Source: CAIWXH01 sp964555675
Lineage (GTDB): Bacteria; Chloroflexota; Chloroflexia; Chloroflexales; Chloroflexaceae
Length of the DNA: 33,385 bases
Direction of reading: 5' to 3'
NCBI GenBank assembly: GCA_964555675.1
Contig: CAZKTU010000051.1
Coordinates: 1 to 33,385, forward strand
The position numbers were made by a program, and so were the translations under genes. The notes under the pieces are model-generated. The model had not been told where the DNA came from. It did not search any database and was given only the letters and a program-made list of their open reading frames with translations. Below are positions 1 through 8,236 of this stretch, one piece after another (positions within the stretch are counted from its first letter, which is position 1; each line of letters begins with the position of its first letter).

Positions 1-102
1 GCCGCCCAGCTGCTGGTCGTCTGGGAGCACGAGGAGTGGCGCTCGTGGTTCGGCCGCGGCCGGCGCGACCCCGAAGAGCCGACGGCCGCCGCCGCGAGCT
101 AG
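1..102 (+). CDS. C-terminal fragment of an unidentified protein
   Basis: Frame 1 is open from the window edge to a TAG at 100-102, giving 33 residues (AAQLLVVWEHEEWRSWFG..., then an Arg/Pro/Glu-rich stretch and an Ala-rich end). The gene starts outside the window, so no domain can be named. Coding is supported by the GC-rich third positions and by a strong inverted repeat 20 bp after the stop that looks like its terminator. The Trp-rich amphipathic stretch and charged tail would fit the cytoplasmic end of a membrane protein, but that is only a guess. Confidence 0.45.
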   Translation, partial: AAQLLVVWEHEEWRSWFGRGRRDPEEPTAAAAS

Positions 103-122
103 GCCAAGGCCGCAAGAATCAA

Positions 123-155
123 GCGGGCGTCGAGCACGATCTGCTCGACGCCCGC
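123..155. terminator. bidirectional hairpin terminator between convergent genes
   Basis: A perfect 14-bp stem (GCGGGCGTCGAGCA, 123-136, and its complement at 142-155) encloses a 5-base loop. It is followed on the + strand by TCGTTGTTT. It lies between the end of the partial + gene (102) and the end of the - strand flippase-like gene (175), so it probably ends both transcripts. Confidence 0.7.
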
Positions 156-174
156 TCGTTGTTTCCCGGCAGCT

Positions 175-1221
175 TCAATCAGCCTGCGAAGTCGTCACCT
201 CGGTGCGGGGCGGGTGCAGCCGCACCAGGGGCTTGACCTCCTCGTGCATGAGCCAGTGGTAGCAGCCGGCGGCCACGGGGGCGAGCAGCCAGAAGTTGAA
301 GAGGCGGAAGATGATCGCGGCCGGCACGGCGGCCGGGCCGGCGCCCAACTGGGTCAGGACTGCCACCAGGGCCGCCTCGACGGTGCCGCCGCCGCCCGGC
401 AGCACGTTGAAGGTCGAGGTGATCAGGGCGATGCCGAAGGCCGCCCCCACCGCCCACAGGCTGATGCTCACCCCGAAGGCGTAGAGCACCAGCAGCATTG
501 CGACGCTGTGACCGGTCAGGGCCGTCAGCTGCACCAGCACCAGCAGCAGCACGTCGCGACGGCGGCTGGCCAGCAGGGTGCGACCCACCACCAGCTCGGC
601 GATCAGGGTCTCGGCCCCGGCGGCCGACCACTCTTTGCCGAACAGGCGCGCCACCGCCTGCTGAACGCCGGTCAGCCAGCGCTTCAACGTGGCCTCGGGC
701 CGGGTCAGCACATAGGCGGCGGCGGCGATCACGGCGATCGCCACAAATCCGGCCACATAACTCGCGCGGCCCGTGACCATGCCGTGGAAGGCCAGGAAGA
801 CCAAGCTCAGCGAGAACATCACCAGCATCGCCACGGCGTAGCTCAGGGTCTCGAGCGAGGCGATCAGGGCCGACTCGCCGGGGCTGACCCCGCGCCGGTT
901 GAAGTTGCTGATGATGAAGGCGTAGCTGCCCACCCCGCCCGCCGGCACCGATTGGCTGATGATGATCGCCACCAGGGCCGTCGCCCAGAGGCGCAGAAGA
1001 CCCAGCTTGTAGCCGAGCGAGCGCAACACGATATTGAAGACCTGGGCGCTGATCAAGTAGCTGACGAGGATCACCACGAAGCTTGCCACCAGCCAGATCG
1101 GCCGGGCCTCGCGCAGCAGGCCGAAGGCCTCGAGGATCCAGGCGCGGTTGAGGAAGGCCAGCACCAGGATGAGCAGGCTTATGGCGATGCTGGTCAGTAT
1201 CTTCCAGCGGGACTGAGGCAT
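175..1221 (-). CDS. flippase-like integral membrane protein (YbhN / LPG-synthase TM family)
   Basis: This 348-residue protein is almost entirely hydrophobic, with about eight predicted membrane spans. It contains the family's typical 'SQSVPAGGVGSYAFIISNFNRRG' type loop and a late 'NVLPGGGGTVEAALVAVLTQLG' loop. The family (UPF0104, lysylphosphatidylglycerol synthase membrane region) includes proteins implicated in moving lipids across the membrane; the substrate here is unknown. I place the start at the ATG at 1221 because AAAGGA lies 7 bases upstream; an ATG at 1278 (19 residues earlier) has no such site. It follows acyP on the same strand, with a small palindrome (1288-1302) between them. 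A paralogue lies at 20442-21452. Confidence 0.85.
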   Translation of the reverse strand: MPQSRWKILTSIAISLLILVLAFLNRAWILEAFGLLREARPIWLVASFVVILVSYLISAQVFNIVLRSLGYKLGLLRLWATALVAIIISQSVPAGGVGSYAFIISNFNRRGVSPGESALIASLETLSYAVAMLVMFSLSLVFLAFHGMVTGRASYVAGFVAIAVIAAAAYVLTRPEATLKRWLTGVQQAVARLFGKEWSAAGAETLIAELVVGRTLLASRRRDVLLLVLVQLTALTGHSVAMLLVLYAFGVSISLWAVGAAFGIALITSTFNVLPGGGGTVEAALVAVLTQLGAGPAAVPAAIIFRLFNFWLLAPVAAGCYHWLMHEEVKPLVRLHPPRTEVTTSQAD

Positions 1222-1323
1222 CGGGGCGTCCTTTCGTGGCGGCCTCGGTTCTTCAGGGTAGACGGACATGACCGCCAAAGAGTTGCAGCGCCCTGAGGGC
1301 GCTCGCGCCGAGGCTGCGCGTCA

Positions 1324-1602
1324 CTACCAGACGATGCTGAAGCCGCCCTCTTTGCCCGTCGGCTCCTCCCAGGTGAGCTCGACCTTCTCGACCTCGGCGT
1401 GGGTCGGGCCGCTGTAGCACCAGCTCACCAGGCGCTGCACCGCCGGCATGCTGCCCTCGAAGACGGCCTCGACGCGCCCGTCGGGCAAGTTGCGCACCCA
1501 TCCCTCGACCCTGGCCTCGCGGGCGCGGTCGCGCGCGTAGGCCCGAAAGCTCACCCCCTGGACCCGGCCCGAGATCAGCACGTGTGCCCGCACCTGCTCC
1601 AT
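1324..1602 (-). CDS. acyP: acylphosphatase
   Basis: The 92-residue product matches acylphosphatase over its full length. It has the VQGVSFRAYARDRA segment, carrying the phosphate-binding loop and the catalytic Arg, then the 'GWVRNLPDGRVEAVFEG' segment with the catalytic Asn. It hydrolyses acyl phosphates such as acetyl phosphate or carbamoyl phosphate and is cytoplasmic. The ATG at 1602 is preceded by AGGAGT about 12 bases upstream. The frame stays open upstream to 1797, but that extension runs through the promoter and is not conserved family sequence. It is divergent from lepA and upstream of the flippase-like gene, with 102 bp between. Confidence 0.93.
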   Translation of the reverse strand: MEQVRAHVLISGRVQGVSFRAYARDRAREARVEGWVRNLPDGRVEAVFEGSMPAVQRLVSWCYSGPTHAEVEKVELTWEEPTGKEGGFSIVW

Positions 1603-1673
1603 AGAATCCTGTGACTCCTGCCTCGGCTGGCTGCTAGAATGAGGCCCGCGCCCCCAGCGTCGGGCCATCAGTG

Positions 1674-1702
1674 AGTATACCCTAGCCATGGGGTCGGCGC
1701 AA
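1674..1702 (-). promoter_or_regulatory. sigma70-like promoter of acyP
   Basis: On the - strand TTGCGC (1697-1702), a 17-base spacer, then TATACT (1674-1679). It points at acyP with a leader of about 65 nt. It lies back to back with the lepA promoter, which has the same -35 hexamer. Confidence 0.55.
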
Positions 1703-1732
1703 TGGGCGATGCAGCCCTGGATCAGGGCTTCG

Positions 1733-1761
1733 TTGCGCCTTTGGCCTACGGCTGGTATACT
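1733..1761 (+). promoter_or_regulatory. sigma70-like promoter of lepA
   Basis: TTGCGC (1733-1738), a 17-base spacer, then TATACT (1756-1761) with an extended -10 TGG just before it. Transcription would begin near 1768, giving a leader of about 50 nt and excluding the ATG at 1688 as the lepA start. Confidence 0.6.
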
Positions 1762-1816
1762 GCCAGACAGCAGCCTGGAGGGGCGTTGCAGCAGCATTCA
1801 CGAGATGAGATCAATA

Positions 1817-3789
<1,973 letters not shown>

Positions 3790-3815
3790 CTCTGGTCTAA
3801 TGGAGTAGAACACCT

Positions 3816-4739
3816 ATGCAGCGCCCCCTCACCCTGCTGGTCCTTCTCCTTCTCCTCGCCGGCTGTGCCAGCACGCAGAACGGCCAGCTGATCATGGGCG
3901 CGCCCGACAGCCCCGCGGTCTTTAGCTTCGACGGCAGGCGCTACACCGCCGCCGATTTCGAGGCGCGCCTCGAGCGCGATATCGGCCAGGGCATCGCCGA
4001 CCTGCTCGCCCAGGGCCAGACCCGCGAGCAGATCGAGCAGTTGGCCGCCGATTCGAATGTGCGCGGCCAGATCTTCGACCAGATGGTCCAGGACGCCATC
4101 CTGGCCCGCTACGCCCGCCAGAACGGGATCGGCGTCGACCCGGCCGCCGTCGATAGCGAGGTGCTGGCCGCGGCCGCCCCCGCCGAAGGCAGCCCCTTCC
4201 TCGTCACCGCGCCGGCCAGGCTGCGTAGCGCCGTGAATCAGCTCAGCTTCGAGGTGATCGCCCGCAATACGCGCACCGCCATGACCAACGCCCGCCACAT
4301 CCTCGTCGCCGACGAGGCGGCGGCCGACCAGGTGCTGGCCGAGCTGGCCGGCGGCGCCGACTTTGCCGCCATCGCTCGCGAGCGCTCGCTCGACCCCGGC
4401 TCTGGCGAGAAGGGCGGCGAGCTGGGCTGGACTCCGCGCGGTAGCTTCGCGCCCGAGTTCGAGGCGGTGGCCTTCGAGGCCCCGCTCAATACGCCCACCA
4501 AAGCCACCACTCAGTTCGGGGTCCACGTGATCGAGGTGCTCGCCCGCGAGGAGAGCCGGGCCTTCGAGAACTTCGAGCAGCTGCGCAATAGCGCCAGCGC
4601 CCAGCAGTTCTACGAGGAGAGCTTCGTCCCCTGGTACGAGGAGCTGCGCCGCGAGGCCGAGAATAGCGGCGACCTGCAGTTCGCCCCGAACTTCGACCCC
4701 GCGACGGTGCCGCTGCCCTTCCCCGAAGGTACGCCGTAG
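3816..4739 (+). CDS. parvulin-type peptidylprolyl isomerase lipoprotein (PrsA/SurA-like)
   Basis: The 307-residue protein begins with a lipoprotein signal (MQRPLTLLVLLLLLAGC; lipobox LAGC with Cys17), so it should be anchored outside the cytoplasmic membrane. Residues 30-125 form a helical SurA_N-like chaperone region. Residues about 158-252 form a parvulin domain: ARHILVADE, FAAIARERSLDPGSGEKGGELGW, and FGVHVIEVL are classic. Such proteins catalyse prolyl cis-trans isomerisation and help fold exported proteins. It starts 26 bp after lepA and its TAG stop directly abuts the mazG ATG, so the genes are probably cotranscribed. Confidence 0.9.
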   Translation: MQRPLTLLVLLLLLAGCASTQNGQLIMGAPDSPAVFSFDGRRYTAADFEARLERDIGQGIADLLAQGQTREQIEQLAADSNVRGQIFDQMVQDAILARYARQNGIGVDPAAVDSEVLAAAAPAEGSPFLVTAPARLRSAVNQLSFEVIARNTRTAMTNARHILVADEAAADQVLAELAGGADFAAIARERSLDPGSGEKGGELGWTPRGSFAPEFEAVAFEAPLNTPTKATTQFGVHVIEVLAREESRAFENFEQLRNSASAQQFYEESFVPWYEELRREAENSGDLQFAPNFDPATVPLPFPEGTP

Positions 4740-5948
4740 ATGAAGCTGACGCCCGGCCTGCTGCTCGACGCTGTCGCCGCGGCCTTTGATGTTGACATAA
4801 CCCGTGGGGCTCAGCTATGGCTCGCCGAGGCCCTGCTCACGGCGGCGCGCCCCGCCGGCCAGCCCGCCCCTGGCGAGGCGCCGGCGGTGCGCTCGTGGGC
4901 CGAGACGACGGGCGCCGGCGTCTATACGCCACCCGCCGTCCCCTTCCCGCTGGCCCCCGCCGCTCCCGCCCTGATCTGGTGGGAGGCCTTGCCGCCTGAT
5001 GGGCAAGCACTCGCCGGCCTCCTCACGCAGCGCTACCCGGCGACGCACTCGCTCACGCTGGCGAGCATCGACGCGACCGGGGCGCTGGGCGCGTCGGCCG
5101 TGCTGTCCCTCGGCGAGCTGCCGGCACGCATCCTTCATCCTTCATCCTTCATCCTTCTGCCTCCCCTCGCGATTGTCGCCGACCTGCGCGGCGCCGAGGG
5201 CCTGGCCTGGGTCATGGCCCGCCTGCTCGGCCCTGGGGGCTGCCCCTGGGATGTGCGCCAGACCCACCAGTCGCTGCGCAGCGCCCTGCTCGAAGAGGTC
5301 TACGAGGTCCTCGAGGCCCTCGACGCCGGCGATATGCCCGCCCTCAGCGAGGAGCTCGGCGACCTGCTGATCGCCATTTTTAGCCATAGCGAGATGGCCC
5401 GCCAGGCCGGCCACTTCGACCTGGGCGACGTCTTCGCGCAGATCAGCGCCAAGCTGATCGGCCGCCACCCTCACGTCTTCGGCGCGCTACAGGTCGACGG
5501 CGAGGGCCAGGTTCTGAGCAACTGGGAGCAGATCAAGGCCGCCGAGCTGGCCGCCAAAGGCAAGCCCAGGGCCGGCGCGCTCGACGGCGTGCCGCCCGCC
5601 CTGCCCGCCCTCGCCGCCGCCCAGAAGCTCGGCAAGAAGGCCGCCCGCGCCGGCTTCAACTGGAGCGAGCAGCCCCAGGTCTGGGCCAAGCTGCGCGAGG
5701 AGCTGGACGAGCTGGCCGCCGCCGCGACCCCCGCCGAGACCGCCGAGGAGCTTGGCGACGCCTTGTTCGTGTTGACCCGCCTGGCCGACTGGCTGGGGGT
5801 CGACGCCGAGATGGCCCTGCGCGACGCCAACCAGAAGTTCCGCCGCCGCTTCACCAGGGTCGAGGCCGCCGCTGCTGCCCAGGGGCGGTCGCTCAAGGCC
5901 ATGGAGCTGGACGAGCTGCTCGCGCTCTGGAACGCGGCCAAGGTCTGA
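4740..5948 (+). CDS. mazG: MazG nucleotide pyrophosphohydrolase with a divergent N-terminal extension
   Basis: MazG hydrolyses nucleoside triphosphates to monophosphate and pyrophosphate, cleaning the nucleotide pool. Two MazG modules are visible. The first (about 160-260) has GGCPWDVRQTH, LLEEVYEVLEAL and EELGDLL; the second (about 290-390) has LREELDELAAA and EELGDALFVL. These carry the Mg-binding Glu/Asp pattern. The first ~145 residues are not MazG. 'LLTQRYPATHSLTLASI' resembles the end of the tetrapyrrole methylase domain fused to MazG in other bacteria, but the region is too short to be a working methylase. At the junction a 7-bp DNA repeat encodes LHPSSFILLPP. The start is the first codon after the upstream stop; DUF951 follows after 3 bp. 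Confidence 0.9.
   Translation: MKLTPGLLLDAVAAAFDVDITRGAQLWLAEALLTAARPAGQPAPGEAPAVRSWAETTGAGVYTPPAVPFPLAPAAPALIWWEALPPDGQALAGLLTQRYPATHSLTLASIDATGALGASAVLSLGELPARILHPSSFILLPPLAIVADLRGAEGLAWVMARLLGPGGCPWDVRQTHQSLRSALLEEVYEVLEALDAGDMPALSEELGDLLIAIFSHSEMARQAGHFDLGDVFAQISAKLIGRHPHVFGALQVDGEGQVLSNWEQIKAAELAAKGKPRAGALDGVPPALPALAAAQKLGKKAARAGFNWSEQPQVWAKLREELDELAAAATPAETAEELGDALFVLTRLADWLGVDAEMALRDANQKFRRRFTRVEAAAAAQGRSLKAMELDELLALWNAAKV
5132..5159 (+). repeat. (CCTTCAT) heptamer repeat inside mazG
   Basis: Three exact copies of CCTTCAT (5132-5138, 5139-5145, 5146-5152) and a partial fourth (CCTTCTG, 5153-5159) lie in frame in mazG. Three DNA units (21 bp) encode one HPSSFIL peptide unit. The reverse complement, ATGAAGG, is the unit of the 13-copy intergenic array at 24425-24515. 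Confidence 0.85.
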
Positions 5949-5951
5949 GCG

Positions 5952-6182
5952 ATGCCCAAGCCGCCCGTCGAGCTCTACCTCGATGACGTTGTGCGCACGC
6001 GCAAACCTCATCCCTGCGGCGGGGACACCTGGCGCATCGTGCGTCTCGGCGCCGAGATCGGCATTCGCTGCGAGCAGTGCGGGCGCAAGGTGCTGCTGCA
6101 GCGCTCAGAGCTCGAGCGTCGCATCAAGGCCTTCGTCTCGCGCGGGCCCGACGCCGCCCCCGAGGGGCCGGCGCAACCCTGA
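5952..6182 (+). CDS. DUF951 family small protein
   Basis: The 76-residue protein matches DUF951 over its length: 'VVRTRKPHPCGGDTWRIVRLGAEIGIRCEQCGRKVLLQRSELERRIK'. The Cys-Gly-Gly and CxxCG cysteines could bind a metal such as zinc. The function is unknown; the family is common in Firmicutes and Chloroflexota, often near translation or ribosome-associated genes. It starts 3 bp after the mazG stop, so it is the last gene of the lepA cluster, before a hairpin at 6195-6218. Confidence 0.85.
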   Translation: MPKPPVELYLDDVVRTRKPHPCGGDTWRIVRLGAEIGIRCEQCGRKVLLQRSELERRIKAFVSRGPDAAPEGPAQP

Positions 6183-6194
6183 ACATGGGTGGAT

Positions 6195-6218
6195 GTGGAG
6201 GGCCTTGGCCCTCCACAC
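6195..6218. terminator. GC-rich hairpin between convergent genes
   Basis: TGTGGAGGGCC (6195-6205), TT, and GGCCCTCCACA (6208-6218) form a perfect stem. It is placed between the DUF951 stop and the stop of the - strand cyclase gene. There is no T-run beyond TTCCT, so termination on both strands is inferred from position. Confidence 0.6.
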
Positions 6219-6230
6219 TTCCTCTGGAGC

Positions 6231-7061
6231 TTACCAGACCGCCATCACGCGCGAGGGGCCGCCCGAGCCTGCGGCGACCTTGGGGGCGCCCACGAAGAGC
6301 GTGGCCCCGCTGGGCGGGATCGCCTCCAGGTTGGCCAGATTCTCGAGGCCCCAGCGATTGGTGGACAGCAGGGTGAAGTGGACGGCGAAGTCTTGTGATG
6401 GGCCGAAGTCGAGGCTGAGCGTATCGACGCCGATCCCGCTGATGCGCCGCTCGCTGAGCAGGAAGTCGATCGCGGGCTTGCCAAAGGCGGGGAAGTGCAT
6501 GGTGCCGCCGGCGTCGCTATTGCGGAAGGCGGCGAGCGAGCCGGCGCGGGCGCCCCAGCCGCTGGCCATCAGCACGGCCGCGCCGTCGGGCAGGCGGCCG
6601 TAGCGGCGCTCCCAGGCGAGAATGTCGTCGGGGGTCACTACACTGTCGGGGTCGCCCGCGGCCCGCTCGCCGATATTGATCACCGCGGCGGGCACCACCA
6701 GGGTCTCGATCGGCAGCTGGTCGACGAAGAGGCCGTCCTTGGAGAAGTGGACGGGCGCGTCCATGTGGGTGCCCGTGTGCTCCCAGTAGCTGATATTGCT
6801 GCCGTAGTAGCCATCCTTCTCGAACGAGACCGCCTGCTCAACCTTAAAGGGCGCGCCGCCGGGGAAGGTGGGGAAGTCGGGGCCGAGCACATGAGTCAGG
6901 TCGGCGACGTTGCTGAAGGTGGTGCGTCTGACGGCGGCCGCCTGGACCTGGCCGAGGGGCAGGGCCATGGCCGCGGCTGCGGCGCCCAGGCCGAACTTGA
7001 GCAGGCTGCGCCGGCTGACCTCGGGGCAGTTCAGCGAGGCGAGCGTTCCCGGAGGGCACAT
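6231..7061 (-). CDS. Tat-exported cyclase-family (kynurenine formamidase-like) metal hydrolase
   Basis: The 276-residue protein starts with a twin-arginine signal (SRRSLLKFG at 16-24 followed by an Ala-rich hydrophobic stretch), so it should be exported folded. The mature part has the cyclase-family metal-binding motif HTGTHMDAPVH (residues 95-105), which normally binds zinc or manganese. Family members include arylformamidases and polyketide cyclase-like hydrolases; the substrate cannot be read from sequence, and export argues against a routine tryptophan-catabolism role. ATG 7061 has AGGGAG 8 bases upstream. It lies 45 bp after the OsmC gene on the same strand, so the two probably share the promoter at 7713-7741. 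Confidence 0.85.
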   Translation of the reverse strand: MCPPGTLASLNCPEVSRRSLLKFGLGAAAAAMALPLGQVQAAAVRRTTFSNVADLTHVLGPDFPTFPGGAPFKVEQAVSFEKDGYYGSNISYWEHTGTHMDAPVHFSKDGLFVDQLPIETLVVPAAVINIGERAAGDPDSVVTPDDILAWERRYGRLPDGAAVLMASGWGARAGSLAAFRNSDAGGTMHFPAFGKPAIDFLLSERRISGIGVDTLSLDFGPSQDFAVHFTLLSTNRWGLENLANLEAIPPSGATLFVGAPKVAAGSGGPSRVMAVW

Positions 7062-7106
7062 AAGCTTGACTCCCTATTCAATGCGGCGGCTACGCGGTGA
7101 GCATCC

Positions 7107-7640
7107 CTATGTAATCCGCTCGGCGCGCCCGGCGACAGAGGTGGGCCGGGTGAGGGCGAGCAGCACCGGGCAGAGGCGGGCGATGTCGGCCTCGATCGCG
7201 GCCATATCGGCGTCGCTGATCGCGCCGCCGAAGCGCAGGGTGTAGGCCAGGCCGGTGGGCGGCACGCTGGCCTCGTCGCCGACGGCGAGGGTGCCGCGGT
7301 AGTCGAGCTGGGCGCTGACCTCCACCTCGAGCTGCTCGAGGGCCACGCCGCGGTCGGCGGCGATCACCAGGGCCGAGTGGGCGAGGCAGCTTGCCAGGGC
7401 CCCGAGCAGCAGCTCTGGTGCGGTGGGGCCCAGCCCATAGCCGCCCAGGGCCGCCCCCGCGTCTGTGAGCACCGTGTGGTCGCGCATCCTGATCGGGCGC
7501 ACACCCGTGCCCGCGGCGACGCTCACGGCGGCGCGCAGCGCGATCGGGGCCGCCTCGGGCTGGCGTAGCTGCTCGCGGTAGGCGTCGGCCAGGGCTTTCT
7601 TGCGCACGAGATATTCGGGGAGGCTCCAGGTTGCGGGCAT
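7107..7640 (-). CDS. OsmC/Ohr-family protein
   Basis: The 177-residue product shows the OsmC fold signature: a β-rich start (VAAGTGVRPIRMRDHTVLTD), the central helix with the first conserved Cys (GALASCLAHSALVIAADRG), and the second Cys in 'IARLCPVLLAL'. With both cysteines present, a thiol peroxidase acting on organic hydroperoxides is plausible, although many OsmC-like proteins have unknown roles. I chose ATG 7640 because AGGAGG lies 9 bases upstream; the frame extends to 7685 without a ribosome site. It is the first gene of a two-gene unit with the exported cyclase. Confidence 0.88.
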   Translation of the reverse strand: MPATWSLPEYLVRKKALADAYREQLRQPEAAPIALRAAVSVAAGTGVRPIRMRDHTVLTDAGAALGGYGLGPTAPELLLGALASCLAHSALVIAADRGVALEQLEVEVSAQLDYRGTLAVGDEASVPPTGLAYTLRFGGAISDADMAAIEADIARLCPVLLALTRPTSVAGRAERIT

Positions 7641-7712
7641 AAGAACAGGCCTCCTGAACAGCAGGATCGGCGGCGGGCGGGGCAATACGGGCGCGCACTA
7701 GGAATACTCAGG

Positions 7713-7741
7713 AAGATAGCAGAGCGGCGGGGCATTGTCAA
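7713..7741 (-). promoter_or_regulatory. sigma70-like promoter of the OsmC-cyclase unit
   Basis: On the - strand TTGACA (7736-7741), a 17-base spacer, then TATCTT (7713-7718). The leader to ATG 7640 is about 65 nt. It follows the terminator of the small lipoprotein gene. Confidence 0.6.
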
Positions 7742-7765
7742 GATAGGGTTAAGGGGTATAAAAAT

Positions 7766-7789
7766 GCGGGGGGCCGGAAGGCCCCCCGC
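7766..7789 (-). terminator. intrinsic terminator of the small lipoprotein gene
   Basis: A perfect 10-bp stem (GCGGGGGGCC / GGCCCCCCGC) with loop GGAA. Read on the - strand it is followed by ATTTTTATACCCC, a T-rich tract as expected for an intrinsic terminator. It is 23 bp past the stop of the gene at 7813-8061. Confidence 0.75.
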
Positions 7790-7812
7790 AGGTCGTGTCA
7801 GCCTAAATAGGC

Positions 7813-8061
7813 TTACGGGGCGGTCGTCGGAGCGCCGGGCTCGGGGGTCATGTCGGTCGCCCCGCCGTCGCCGGTGCCGGGGGTGGCCAGGGGATCGAGG
7901 CCGTCATTCTCGCTATCGCCGATCACATCGCCGGTGCCGGGGGTCTCGTCGCCGGCCGCGGGGCTGTCGACGTCGGGGTTGTCGGTGGTGGTGCCGGCGC
8001 CACAGGCGGCCAAGGCCAGGCTGAGAAGCAGCGCCAGGAGCAGGCTGCGAAGATTCTTCAT
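7813..8061 (-). CDS. small acidic lipoprotein of unknown function
   Basis: The 82-residue product has a Lys/Arg start, a hydrophobic segment and a lipobox (LAAC, Cys20), then about 60 residues rich in Asp, Gly, Pro and Thr with a twice-repeated 'PGTGD' unit (TPGTGDVIGD, TPGTGDGGATD). It looks like an unstructured exposed tail on a membrane-anchored lipoprotein. ATG 8061 has GGAGGG 5 bases upstream. It has its own terminator (7766-7789). I recognise no family. Confidence 0.75.
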   Translation of the reverse strand: MKNLRSLLLALLLSLALAACGAGTTTDNPDVDSPAAGDETPGTGDVIGDSENDGLDPLATPGTGDGGATDMTPEPGAPTTAP

Positions 8062-8161
8062 TATGTCCCTCCAAAATTGCTCACGTCTGCCGGCGCACCG
8101 CTCGCGCCGGTCGACGCTCAACTTTGCATGAAGCGTGCCATGCCGCCGCAAATCCTGGGGT

Positions 8162-8190
8162 TTGCCCCCGGGGTGCAGAAGCGGTATCAT
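8162..8190 (+). promoter_or_regulatory. sigma70-like promoter of the NfeD-stomatin operon
   Basis: TTGCCC (8162-8167), a 17-base spacer, then TATCAT (8185-8190). The leader to ATG 8237 is about 40 nt. Confidence 0.55.
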
Positions 8191-8236
8191 GAGGCGGCTG
8201 AAACGAAAGAGCGCATCGGCTCACTGAGACAGGTCT

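Noticed and set aside
1688..1816. N-terminal extension of LepA from ATG 1688
   Set aside because: It runs through the lepA promoter (1733-1761), and LepA proteins normally begin at the MTDQDRIRNFG-type sequence.
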